NCBI GenBank assembly: GCA_019454045.1
Contig: SKCR01010147.1
Location: 248,001-312,000, forward strand
DNA from: Zanthoxylum bungeanum
Taxonomy: Eukaryota > Streptophyta > Magnoliopsida > Sapindales > Rutaceae
Reading direction: 5' to 3'
DNA: 64,000 nt
Shown: positions 14,608 through 26,499 of the stretch, piece by piece
Layout: every line of letters starts with the position of its first letter
Numbering within the stretch: the first letter of the stretch is position 1
Made by a program: the position numbers and the translations under genes
The notes under the pieces: generated by a model
Told to the model about the DNA's origin: nothing
Seen by the model: only the letters and a program-made list of their open reading frames with translations
Databases searched by the model: none

Positions 14608-16660
14608 TGTTGGTTATTTCTAAGGTCCCAAGATCAAATCAAGACATGAAATTATGTGTGAACACATCAACGGAGGTAGCGGAATACTCACATTGATCGG
14701 TTGAGTCGATATGGAGACGAATGAAGGCCAAAAACGTACTGCCTTTCACGCCCACTGCATGCAGTCCACTGCCCTGCAAAACAGAAATTTGAGTGAAGAA
14801 ACGGAGCTCCTAGCTTCGTCGGATGGATCCCGTCTCATGGTCGAACCTCCCTACCACCTTCGCAAGACTTGTAAGTGTGCTAGCACTTGAATTTTCACCA
14901 TGAAAATCCACTCTTGCTTCCCCTAAAGCTCACGGTTTTGTGATGAAAAACAGTGAACATTTTGGCCCCTTGGGCGTGAGAGAAGAGAGCATTTTTGAGA
15001 GAGAAGAAGTTGTGTTAATTGTTAAATGATTTACCAAAAATCAATTTATATTTATGCCATAATTCATTAAATTAATAATAAACTTATGACACAAATCATG
15101 CAATGGCTTAGAGTGTGTCAAACACTCAATTTCCATTCAAAAACATTGAGTGCATTGTACACTATCTACATGCAAAACATTGAGTGTATTGTACACTATC
15201 TACATGCAATGCATTAGAATGACATGTGTCATGTGGGCCCCACACGTTTCCAAATGAAAGTGGGCCCACGTGCACTCACGCGTTCGGGTTCGATATTTCC
15301 GAAATACCGAGCTTACGTCGCGACGTTAATTCAATCGAATTTAAATAAATAATTGCGCCTGGCGAAATTATTATTTACGTCGCTAACGAATTAATTCTAA
15401 ATTAACTCGTTTGCCCGAATTAAAATCTAATTTTAATTCCGCGTCGAAATCTAATTTCGTTTAATATATCGAATATATTAATTCATCGATTAATTCCGAA
15501 TTAATCGTTATCTCTCTCTAGACGATTTTATCCCGGATAAAATATCTCTGTAATTAATCCTAGATTAATTTTCTCTCTCTTCTATATAATCCCAGATTAT
15601 TCAAGAGTGCAAGTTGTGCGTCATCGGTGGATTATCGGGAAGCGACCCATGAGATCCCTGGATAATCTGGCAGTAAATACGGTCGTCGGAGTATCCGAAT
15701 CACGTACGTACCAAGTACTACGTTCTACCGATTTACGAGACAAGGTCGACTCCTAGCAAAGCACCAAGTCTTCCCAAGTTCTCCGGACATATTCATCTAA
15801 GAATATCATGATCTGTATCAAGCGTAGTATACAATTGTATTGTGCATATCGGTCCAGTATCGGATAGTCACGTGCTAGGCCTGGGGCTGGATATGTGTCT
15901 GCCCCGTACGAAGCACATGTCGGATGTCTGGTAACTAGTCTCTATAATCGGATATACATGACCTTGTCATAATATCCCGATGGCCGCGCAGCACTTAAGA
16001 GCACTAATACCGTATCCTGCGTGACATCATCTCCAATATGACTGAAGTGATACTTCCGTCTTGACATCACACCCAATACTCTACGACTCTCTGATAAACC
16101 CAAAGTGGTGTACTCAGAACCCGTTTAAAGTCCCCTACCACCAAGACCAAAGTTTATCGATTATCGTAAGTATTAGCGATGTAAGTCTCAGGTTAAGACC
16201 ATACACACCTACCTTGATTTCGGCCTCCCATAGACACATAGTCATAATACCAATGGGATTCCGAGGGGTCTATCCAGAGCGAAGCTGTTTCCCGTACCAT
16301 CGGTGAAACACGACCTCCTATCGCACTTGCATAAGTATCCAATACTTATATCTATGAGAACTATGCCGTTGTGCCCTCACAAACGCGCACAAGTGCAATA
16401 CTAGCCTATTCCGCATTATCGATGTCCAGTCTCGATAATACTACGGCTAGGGATATTTAATGATTAAACCTTCGGGGACCGATACTGTCTCATATCATTC
16501 TCAGTCCAGGTACTAATCATAGGGACCTCTCTTCATTTATATATCTATGGTGATCTGATCACAAATGATGAGAGTGCAATTTCTTTGTCACATAGTTAAT
16601 TTGCTACAACAACACAATGATCTGTGCAAATAGTGACGCTATGGGTCATAATGTCCAACA
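14608..16660 (-). repeat. 5' LTR of inner copia (right copy)
   Basis: 2053 bp, TGTTGG...CCAACA; partner of 6672-8722. The short open frames in it have no matching coding signal and are chance. Confidence 0.93.
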
Positions 16661-16665
16661 CCGAG

Positions 16666-17765
16666 ATCATCCATGTAGAGACATGAGAATGGAGGCACCT
16701 TGTATGATGTGATCATATAGGACTGGACCCAGATGGAAATGACATTCTTTTAATATCCGTTAAACAAAGAAAGTCATTTCGATCTACTAGATGGTCATAT
16801 ATGGATTGATCTTAATCCTGAGTGTACTACGAACTCCTACATGGCAGGCTATGTCCTTTGATTTACAAAAGTGAGATTGGTGTAACAGTCCTGACCAATA
16901 GCTACGTACTTTGGGGACATGGTCTATTGTGTAGCTGGGAACGTTTTACATAGATATGGAGTTCACTCCTTCTTGCGAGAAGTAGAGGAGTATCTTTCTT
17001 AAGGGTTGATTCGGTACTTGAACGGTTTGAGCGCTCAAGTCTTTCTATTACGAATAGAAAGATTAAAATTCATAATGGTTATGAATAAATCGTTCATTAG
17101 AGAATCAATGGTACTTAAGGTAAAAATAATTAGAGGGGTATAACGGACATTATGACCCGACTCTAATTACGAGATACTTGTGAATGGTCAATTAGTATGT
17201 AGTGACTATATCGATGGACACCGATTTGGTTCGGCTTAATATATCATCTGCGGAAACGATAATGCAACTTCGAGTTTTTTAGTGGAATAACCCGGAGTTG
17301 ATAATTTGAAATACTTAATTAAGAGCATAATTAATATTTCGAGATTATTGGAGCTCGGAACCGTAGGTCCATTTGGTCCCCGTGCTAGCTCGATTTACTA
17401 TAGTTGATTTAGTATAATTGGATAGTCCAATTATATACTCACAAAGGTATAAATATTATTAATATGATTAATAATATTATTATGTCACACTTGAAACCAA
17501 TACACAGCCACTGTCCACACAATTCCAGGGGCTGTTCGGGAGTGTGCTGGGCGCATTTCGGGTGCTATAACAGTCCGATTTTGTGATGTTGTTCGAGGGC
17601 TGTTCGGGGGCTATTTCAGGGCTGAAATTTTGCTTAAAATAGTAGCAAAACTTCAGTGGTACTGCTAGTTCCATTTAGCAACTAAAGGAGAAGGGTAGAA
17701 AAAATTTTCAAGTCCGATCTGTGTGCCTAAACCATTTCCGCTGCGCAAGGAAAGCGTTTCCTACA
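16666..17765 (+). repeat. 5' LTR of outer copia, right piece
   Basis: It resumes the outer LTR after the CCGAG duplication and follows the 3' LTR (about 23735-24561) up to 'cacacttgaaac' near 17490. After that it carries its own 270-bp end with GGGGCTGTTCGGG-type repeats and finishes TTTCCTACA, complementary to the LTR start. Confidence 0.8.
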
Positions 17766-17767
17766 AT

Positions 17768-17781
17768 TGGCATCGAGAGCC
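17768..17781 (+). other. Primer-binding site of outer copia
   Basis: TGGCATCGAGAGCC lies two bases after the LTR end and resembles the initiator-Met tRNA complement TGGTATCAGAGCC. Confidence 0.8.
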
Positions 17782-19449
17782 AAGGTGAAAAGTGTCCTTC
17801 TCTTTTCATTTAAAGTTATTGTTTTTAATATGTTTATATGAGTTATAAATATTGATATGTATGTTTAGATGAGTAGGCACAATATAATATTCATATGATG
17901 AATGGTTATTATTTTTCATGTGATGAATGGATTTTGCATTGGTCGTAAATTTTTCCGGCTCTTATTTTTTAGTTGGTTTTGATTTTGGGATGTAAGGCCA
18001 TAAGGCCATTGATTACAATTGTTGTAATTTTTATTTTCCAATGTAAAATTTCAATTGTTGTAATTTGGAGCACCGAAGTCACAAAAGGAGCCAACACCAC
18101 CTTGGATCGTGATTTGAAGACCAAGGGATGCCTTGGGTATTTTTGTACTAATTAGATTATTATAGGAAAAAAAAGAGCCCGGTCAATGCAAAATATTTTT
18201 ATGTTATATGTTTGTTTAATTCAAATTGTTTGAATAACATGTCATATAGCTTAGGGTGCCTACTCTTGCATTTTACATACCATAACATGCATTGGATGCA
18301 TAGTCATTATAAACATGAAATGTGATTTTATGTGATTTAAAATGTTTAAATTAGATTATGATATGCATGGAAAAATAATTAATTTGATTAATTAGTTTTA
18401 TGGTTTAAAATTTGAATTCTAATATATTGGGCTTAATAAGTGCAAAATAAATTCCTTTGGTATATAGGATGGAAACCCGGACATAAATTCCATAGCCAAA
18501 TCTGAATGGATGGTAATATTCTCTACACTCGGGATACAATTCCACGTACCATTGGATTTTATAACGCACTAAGATTAATTAAATAGTTTAATATAAATCT
18601 TGACCATTTTAGGATTCTAAAATTTTAAACCTATTAGTGTTCTAATATTTTAAGAGTTAAAATATAATAGGTCACTAATATCACTCTAATTAAATTAATT
18701 TAATTGAGTAATACAATTTTTAGAGACTAATGGATAATTAGTGATATAAATTTTAAAAGTTAAAATTGGTTTGGTCACGAATAGTGAACTAGTGTAAATA
18801 AAAGTTATGTTTTAGCAGCCATAAATTTATTCACACTAGTTAGATTAAAATATTAGATATTTTATAAATAGAAACCCTAATTTTAAAATAGTGAGTGGAA
18901 GAGGGATATACTACAGTATATCCCGTGATTTCCGTTGTTAGTCCGAAAACGTGAGATTCAAAAGGCGCCTCGAGACGGCTTTGCTTTCGTCCTCCTACGG
19001 ATGGTGTTCATTTTGGGTCAATATCAGGTTTGGATTCCGAGAGGATATGGATTCTAGATGTATCTTGTGAACTGACCTACCCTACGGCGGCACTTCACTT
19101 GTTAAGTCCAAGAATCCCGAAACGGTGGGTCACACTCACAAAAGAATAATTAACTGTTAATAAAATTCCTTGATCGAATGAAACGGTAGTTGTTTAATAT
19201 ATGAATAAGAGTTATTCCCGCATATGTTAATCGACTGTTATTTTCTCGATCTATCATGCAGTACTTGACCTAACCTACGGCGGCACTTACTTGTGGGATG
19301 ATAGATTTCCATGGCATAGTAATTCTCTTAGGTTTCTAATTCGTTATTCATGGATTCATGCATCATGTTTAATTTTATGCAAAAATTATTTGATGATTTT
19401 AATATGCGATGAATGAATGTTAAATGCATGTATATTTTATTTTTCAGTC
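17782..19449 (+). other. Untranslated leader of outer copia
   Basis: It is non-coding between the primer-binding site and the gag start. It contains two copies of the block CCTACGGCGGCACTT (19081-19100 and 19273-19290 regions), each following 'gacctaMcc'. These may be structural or packaging elements of the genomic RNA; that is inference. Confidence 0.55.
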
Positions 19450-22400
19450 ATGGTTTCTCCAATAATTTCCATACTCTCAAACGATAAATTAATGGGAGAA
19501 AATTATGTTAAGTGGAAAAGTAATATGAGCGATATTCTGGTATGCGAAGACCTAAAGTTTGTCTAGATGGAGGAGAGTCCTCCCGAGCCGGCCAGAAATA
19601 CTGGCCAAGCTATGAGCGATACCTACCAGAATTGGGTCGCAGCTAATGAGAAAGCTCGCTGCTACTTACTAGCAGGGATGTCTGAGGTTCTTGCTGCAAA
19701 GCATGAACATATGGCTTCAACATCTCAGATGATGGAGTCATTGCAGGGCATGTTTGGGCAGCCTTCGGAGCGTCAACATCATGAGGCCATGGTCTCAGCG
19801 ATGACTGCTAGGATGAAGGATGAGACATCAGTCTGAGAGCACGTCTTGAGGATGATGACCTATCTCAACACTGCTGAAACCCATGGAGCTCATATTGACG
19901 AGAGTAGCCAGGTGACCATGTTTATGGAAACTCTTCTGAAGAGTTTCATGCAGTTTAAAAGCAACTATGTTATAAACAAGTTGACTTTTACTTTGACCCA
20001 ACTGATTAATGAGCTCACCCATTACGAGTCCATGTTTGTGGATCCTCGTAAGTCCGGTGCTGAGGTAAATATTACCGAGTCTTCTAAATCTGTAAAGATA
20101 AAGAAGAATAGCACTGGGAAGGCTAAGGCAAAGCCCATGAAGAAGAAGAACAAGAAAGGCTCCAAGGATGCCAAGCCCAAGGGAAAATGTTTCCACTGCA
20201 ACAACAATGGGCATTGGAAAAGGAATTTTCCTAAATACCTTGCTGAGCTGAAAGAGTAAAGGGAAACAGGTAAATATGATTTACTCGTTATCGAATCTCT
20301 ATTAGTGGAGGATGATGAATCCGTCTGGATTGTTGACTCTAGAGCCACTAACCATGTTTGTTCTTCTTTGTAGCTACTTGACTCATGGAGGGACCTTGGT
20401 GAAGGTGACTACACCATGAGGGTCGGGACAGGGGATGTCATTTCAGCAAGAGCAATGGGAGCTTCTAGTTTAAATTTTACAAATAACAGTTATTTAAATT
20501 TGAACAATGTGTTATTCATTCCTGGTTTTCGCATGAATTTGATTTCTATTTCTAAACTTTTGGATGATGGTTATTCAGTTTCTTTTAATATTAATTTATT
20601 TATTATTGGTAGAAATGGATTAATCATATGCACAGGAAACTCAGAAAATAACATGTATGTGTTAAGACCGTTAACACATAGGTCACTGCTCAACGCTGAA
20701 ATATTTAAGGTTGAGAAACCTAAAACTAAACGGCCAAAGATTTCTCACGATGACACATATCTATGGCATCTTATACTTGTTGACCAGATAGACAAATTGA
20801 TAAAGAACGGAACTTTAAACCAGTTAAAGCTCGGAACTTTACCAGTCTGTGAATCATGTTTAGAAGGAAAAATGACTAAGAGACCTTTTACTGGAAAAGG
20901 TATAAGAGCCACTCAACCACTTGAGCTAATACATTCGGACGTTTACGGACCGATGAATGTAAGAGCCCGAGGTGGTTATGAATACTTCATCACATTCATT
21001 GACGATTATTCTAGATATGGGTATATTTACCTAATGCAGCACAAGTCAGATACTTTTGAAAAGTTCAATGAGTATCGTGCTGAGGTTGAGAACTAGTTAG
21101 GTAAAACAATCAAAACTCTACCATCAGATCGTGGAGGAGAATACATTGACAGAGATTTCGAGGAATTCTTAGTTGAGCATGGGATAGTATCCCAGCTCAC
21201 AGCACCTGGAACACCACAGCAAAATGGTGTTGCAGAAAGGAGAAATCGGACCCCTACTAAACATGATGAGATTTATGTTTAGTTATAGCTCACTACCTAG
21301 TTCGTTTTGGGGATATGCACTGCAAACTGCAATGCATATCATTAATGTAGTTCCATCTAAGTCTATTCCTAAGACTCCATTAGAGTTGTGGAATGGTCAT
21401 AAAACTAGTTTATGACATTTTCGCATATGGGGGTGTCTAGCACATATGCTGAAGAATAAGACTATAAAGTTGGAGCCACGTTCTCAGGTGTGCCTATCTG
21501 TAGGCTATCTTAAGGAGACTAGAGGTTGATTCTTCTATAGTCATTATGATAACAAAGTGTTTGTATCGACCAACGCTATATTTCTAGAAGAGGAATATAT
21601 GAGGGAGTTCAAACCTCGAAGTAAATTATTACTCGAGGAGTTATTTACTGGTTCGACCAGCACACCATTGTCAACGACAGTTGACAAATACATAGCACCT
21701 TCGACATCTGAGCGTCAGATGCAAGCTCATCAGAATGATCTACCACCTAGGCGTAATTGGAAGGTTGTACGACAACCTGATCGCTATCTTGGATTTGGAG
21801 AGGCACAAGTTGTCACATCCAACGATGGTATAGATGATTCATTAACCTATCATGGTGCAATGGATGATTCTGATAAAGAGGAATGGCTCAAAACCATGAA
21901 CCTAGAGATGGAGTCTATGTACTCCAACTCAGTCTGGGAACTTGTAGACCAACCTGATGGGGTGAAACCCATAGGTTGTAAGTGGATCTACAAGAGGAAG
22001 AGGGGAGCAGATGGGAAGGTACAGACCTTCAAGGCTACGCTAATGGCCAAGGGTTATACCCAGAAAGAGGGAGTTGACTATGAGGAAACTTTCTCGCCAG
22101 TAGCCATGCTCAAATCCATCTGCACTCTTCTATCCATTACCGCATATTATGACTATGAAATTTGGAAAATGGATGTCAAGACTGCATTCTTGAATGGCAA
22201 TCTTGATGAGAGTATCTATATGATACAACCAAAGGGGTTCATAGCCCAAGGTCAAGAGCAAAAGGTTTGCAAGCTGCAAAGGTCCATTTATGGACTTAAG
22301 CAGGCATCTCGATCTTGGAATATAAGATTTGATACCACGATCAAGTCTTATGATTTTGAGAAAAATGTTGATGAGCCTTGTGTATACAAGTGCGTCATTG

Positions 22401-23413
22401 ACGGGAAGGTGGTTGTTCTTGTTTTATACGTCGATGATATTTTACTCATTGGGAATGATGTAAAGATATTATCGGACATGAAAACCTGGCTAGCTAACCA
22501 ATTCCAAATGAAAGATTTAGGAGAGGCCAGTTATGTTCTTGGGATTCAGATACTTCGGGATCGCAAGAAATGACTGTTAGCTATTTCTCAGGCATCCTAT
22601 ATCGACAAGATCCTTGTGCGATTTGGGATGCAGAATTCTAAGAAAGGAAATCTGCCTTATCGGCATGCAATTCATTTGTCAAAGAAACTGTCTCCTAAGA
22701 CACCTCAAGATGTTGAGGAAATGAGACATATCCCATATACCTCAGCAATTGGTAGTCTCATGTATGCTATGTTATGCACGAGATCAGACATCTTTTTTGC
22801 AATGGGAGTAGTCAATAGGTTTCAGTCGAACCCAGGATTGGATCACTGGGTGGCTGTGAAACACATTCTCAAGTATCTTAAGAGAACGAGAGATTATATG
22901 CTTATGTATTCCGGTGAGGATATGATCCTAAGGGGATATACAGACTCTAATTTTCAGACAGATGTCAATTCTAGGAAATCAACAGCTGGATCAGTGTTTA
23001 CCCTAGGTTATGGGGCTATAGTATGGCGGAGTATAAAGCAATCTTGCATTTCTGACTCCACCATGGAGGCTGAATATGTAGCAGCTTGTGAAGCAGCTAA
23101 GGAAGCAGTTTGGCTCTGTAAATTCTTGGGAGATCTGGAAGTTGTTCTAGATATGGATAGATCACTCACACTTTATTGCGATAATAGTGGTGCAGTGGCA
23201 AACTCCAAAGAACCAAGAAGCCACAAGAGGGGAAAGCATATAGAGAGGAAATATCATCTCATCAGGGAGATAGTGCAGAGAGGAGACGTTATCGTCACAA
23301 AGATTGCATCCGTAGAGAACCTGGCTGATCCGTTTACAAAGACCTTGTTGGCTAAAGTTTTTAAAGGTCACCTATATGGTCTAGGATTACGTGACATGTC
23401 TCATTTGCTCTAG
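19450..23413 (+). pseudogene. Copia gag-pol polyprotein, broken
   Basis: This is a full-length copia polyprotein in the usual order. Gag starts MVSPIIS. The zinc knuckle near 20190-20230 reads CFHCNNNGHWKRNF, where Phe replaces the last Cys of CX2CX4HX4C. The protease at about 20330 reads WIVDSRATNH, with the Gly of DSGA changed to Arg. The integrase keeps HSDVYGPM, SDRGGEY and an NGVAERRNRT end, but its HHCC zinc finger is damaged. RT carries YVDDILLIGND near 22430. RNase H carries YTDSN, STMEAEYVAA and LYCDNSGA, and ends ADPFTKTL...RDMSHLL. Stops are seen near 19564, 19834, 20257, 20371, 21094, 21413, 21526 and 22571, with a frameshift near 21245. It cannot make a working polyprotein. Confidence 0.93.
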
Positions 23414-23416
23414 TGC

Positions 23417-23427
23417 AAGTGGGAGAT
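23417..23427 (+). other. Polypurine tract of outer copia
   Basis: AAGTGGGAGAT abuts the 3' LTR start. Confidence 0.85.
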
Positions 23428-24561
23428 TGTTATGATGTATTCCCTAGAGCTACATGTAATGTAAACGGATTTATGTGTTTTGAAATAAAATGATGCATTA
23501 TTCATTTATCAAAGTGTTTGTTTAATATTCGCATATTATAAATTATCTTGAATACCCTAGATTACTTATGTACCTTCAGACTTAGTGTATGAGTGTCATA
23601 CACAAGAGGATTTAAGTCTGAAGTTAGTAATCTTAAATAGTCCATAGAGAGCAAACAAAGCGAGTACTTTATTTGTGGTTTATCTATAGTTGCGGTCCAT
23701 TTTATAATTGTATGGCGACCTTGATCTGGGATCGTCCATGTAGAGACATGAGAATGGAGGCACCTTGTATGATGTGATCATATAGGACTGGACCCAGATG
23801 GAAATGACATTCTTTTAATATCTGTTAAACAAATAAAGTCATTTCGATCTACAAGATGGTCATATATGGATTAATCTTAATCCTGAGCGTACTACGAACT
23901 CCTGCATGGCAGGCTATGTCCTTTGATTTACAAATGTGAGGTTGGTGTAGCAGTCTCGACCAATAGCTACGTACTTTGGGGGCATGGTCTGTTGTGTAGC
24001 TGGGAACGTTTTACATAGATATGGAGTTCACTCCTTCTTGCGAGAAGTAGAGGAGTATCTTTCTTAAGGGTTGATTCGGTACTTGAATGATTTGAGCGCT
24101 CAAGTCTTTCTATTACGAATAGAAAGATTAAAATTCATAATGTTTATGAATAAATCATTCATTAGAGAATCAATTGTACTTAAGGTAAAAATAATTAGAG
24201 GGGTATAACGGATATTATGACCTGGCTCTAATTACGAGATACTCGTGAAGGGTCAATTCGTATGTAGTGACTATATCGATGGACACCGATTTGGTTCGGC
24301 TTAATATATCATTTGCGGCAATGATAGTGCAACTTCGGGTTTTTAGTGGAATAACCCGGAGTTAATAATTCAAAATATTTAATTAAGAGCTTAATTAATA
24401 TTTCTAGATTATTGAAACTCGGAACCGTAGGTCCATTTGGTCCCCGTGCTAGCTCGATTTACTATAGCGAATTGAGTATAATTGGATAGTCCAATTATAT
24501 ACTCACAAAGGAATAAATATTATTAATATGATTAATAATATTATTATGTCACACTTGAAAC
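23428..24561 (+). repeat. 3' LTR of outer copia (part matching the 5' LTR)
   Basis: It starts TGTTATG and follows the split 5' LTR to 'cacacttgaaac'. Sequence beyond 24561 does not match the 5' LTR and is described separately. Confidence 0.88.
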
Positions 24562-25345
24562 ATTATATTAAAAGTTAACATATGGTTTTATTAAATATAT
24601 GATATTTAAACACATGTGATTTAATTATATTAGATATAATTAAATGAAAAGGTTAAGATAGTAATTTCTAAAATTGGGTTTTGGAAACCTTTGGATTTAA
24701 TTTAGAAGTTACAATTTTTAAATAGGCATTTAACCTTTTTGTTTTGTAACAACTTTTCTATTAAGGAAATTAAATATTGATGTTTCAAAATTTTTTTATT
24801 TACACATGTGCTTGGCCGAATTTTGGCTTGTAGGAAGGGGAAATGGTTTGTTTTATTTTGTAAAATTTAACCCTAAGTATAAAAAGGAAAATATGATTTT
24901 TCTTTTATTAAGCCTTTCATTCTAACCCTAGCCACCTTTTGATCTTCTTCCAAATCCTCTCAATTGTTGAGAAAGAAAAAGAAGAACACAAGAAAAAAAA
25001 ATCCAAAACAAAGGTTTTATGTTCCCCAAAAATTATGGATTAAAACGAAACCAAACCGGGTTCCGTTTCACCAAGAAAAGGGGCGGCAGTGAGCAATATG
25101 TAGCCTCACTGCCGTGAACAAGAAAATAAGATGAAGATGAAGAAAAGTTCGACACCATAAAGTCTTCCGAGCTATGTCTCGTTACCAACGGAAACTTGTG
25201 TGGGCAAGACTCACAAAATAATCCCTAAACTATTTAGTGATTATCAATGCAGAACCTTGGTGTAAAGATATGATAATCGAAAAGTTCCTTGTAAGCTTAT
25301 GAAAATGAATGTGTATGTTTGGAGTCTTATGCAGTTGTAACAATT
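24562..25345 (+). other. Probable rest of the 3' LTR, unmatched
   Basis: This has an LTR-like layout: AT-rich U3, a TATA-like 'agtataaaaagg' near 24880, a pyrimidine-rich 'ctaaccctagccacc' near 24920, then a purine-rich leader. The 5' LTR lacks this segment, so either that copy is a deletion derivative or the 3' copy is a chimera. No gene is seen. Confidence 0.45.
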
Positions 25346-25775
25346 CTCTAAAACTTACAGGCAAATATTATAGGACCACCGTGATACCTGCAATACTTTA
25401 TAGAACTGAATGCTAGGCAATAAAGCATTAACATGCCCAAAAATTGAGGTTAACTCAGATGAGAATTCTTAGATGGATGTGTGGGTGAACTAGGAAAGAC
25501 AGAGTTAGATATGAAGTATTATAAAGAAATTGGGTGTATCACCGATTGATGAAAAGATGAGAGAATTAAGAGTAAGATGGTTTAGACTTATCCAACATAG
25601 ACCTTTTAAGTGATCTTGTGGGAAAATAAGAGCAAATGATGTTATTATATGACAAGAGAAGAAAAGGAAACCTAAATTGATATGGATATAAACCATAAAA
25701 AGAGATTTAGGTTTTATGGATCTTGATGAATCAATAATCACATATATAGTAAAATGACGTCAAAAGAGACCTAAA
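25346..25775 (+). pseudogene. LINE reverse transcriptase, C-terminal fragment
   Basis: The translation across frames shows the end of a plant non-LTR reverse transcriptase: LKLTGKYYRTTVIPAILY, then MRILRWMCG with TRKDRVRYE, then a VRWFRLIQHRPF-like piece. Stops and frameshifts are frequent. This is the conserved C-terminal region of plant LINE ORF2, RTE-like as far as I recall. A second, smaller relative lies at 46620-47040. Confidence 0.75.
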
Positions 25776-26499
25776 TAGTAAAAATAATTTTTACGAGTAA
25801 TGAAAGCCGAAAAACTAATCACGTATCATATGGATTATTTTAGATAAAAAATAAATTATAAGGAGTTTATTATTAAAAAAAAATTCTCAAAGAACAGACA
25901 TTAGAAACTCCCAATTTACCGACGAAATTAAACTATAGCAAAAAATATAAAGATAGATATCGATAGAAAATTCGTCGGCAATTTAGCGATGAATGAAATT
26001 TTTCACTAAATGAGGCATCATAATTTGACGTCACGATTTAACAATGAGATTTTACCAACAAAAAAAAAATCTATCAATATAAATTGTTATCACGATTTAG
26101 CGATGAAATACCTATGGAAAACATTGTCACCAAATTTAGCTACAGAAATTTCAAATATATTTTATTTTATTTATTTAAGAGCTAATAGGGAACTATTCAC
26201 TAGTTGGGTGATAAAAGGGTTTCGAAGATCGGGTTTTGATAAAAGGGTTTTGAAGATCAGGTTTAATTTAAACTTAAATATTTAAGTTGTCAATGTTTAT
26301 TCAGAATATCCTAGATATTTCAAATTGCAAGTATATTTTAAGAATATGGCTTTTTTAGTAGCCATTTGATATTATACTCCTTCAAAACTGCTCTCCATGT
26401 TTTTTATATAGGAAATATTGTTTTGCTTGTTCGGACATATCCGATAATATATTCGTTGTATAAAATAACACGACTCTTTTCATATTCTGCTTTCAATTT
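25776..26499. other. AT-rich stretch with possible CACTA-end remnants
   Basis: No gene is supported. Between about 25915 and 26160 short motifs of the type ATTTAGCGATGAAAT, TTACCGACGAAATT and TTCGTCGGCAA recur in both orientations, resembling subterminal repeats of CACTA transposons. No CACTA terminus was found, so this is a weak call. Confidence 0.35.

Larger units (their letters stand above)
6672..16660 (-). mobile_element. Inner Ty1/copia element inserted in the outer element's 5' LTR
   Basis: This is a complete LTR-to-LTR unit of 9989 bp. It is flanked by the 5-bp target duplication CCGAG (6667-6671 and 16661-16665), and both LTRs run TGTTGG...CCAACA. Orientation is minus: the purine tract lies next to the left LTR and the primer-binding site next to the right one. 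Joining the flanks restores the sequence seen in the outer 3' LTR around 23730. The LTRs are very similar while the internal gag-pol is badly decayed, so it probably moved with help from another element's proteins. Confidence 0.93.
6369..24561 (+). mobile_element. Outer Ty1/copia LTR retrotransposon, broken and nested
   Basis: The element runs from the 5' LTR start (TGTTAGG at 6369) through a Met-type primer-binding site, a copia-order gag-pol (gag, protease, integrase, RT, RNase H), a purine tract and a 3' LTR starting at 23428. A second copia element (6672-16660) sits inside its 5' LTR. The two LTRs match for about 1.1 kb and then become unrelated after 17490 and 24561, so the right end is only the limit of LTR homology; the real 3' LTR may reach about 25.3 kb. 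No clear 5-bp target duplication was found. Many stops make it non-functional. Confidence 0.85.

Noticed and set aside
19828..20348. Reverse-strand open frames in the copia gag region
   Set aside because: They are antisense shadows of the gag frame, whose zinc knuckle and basic region read correctly on the plus strand.
25590..25600. TAGAC after 'aaca' as the missing target duplication of the outer copia
   Set aside because: It lies inside the LINE reverse transcriptase fragment, which continues on both sides, so it cannot be the LTR border.
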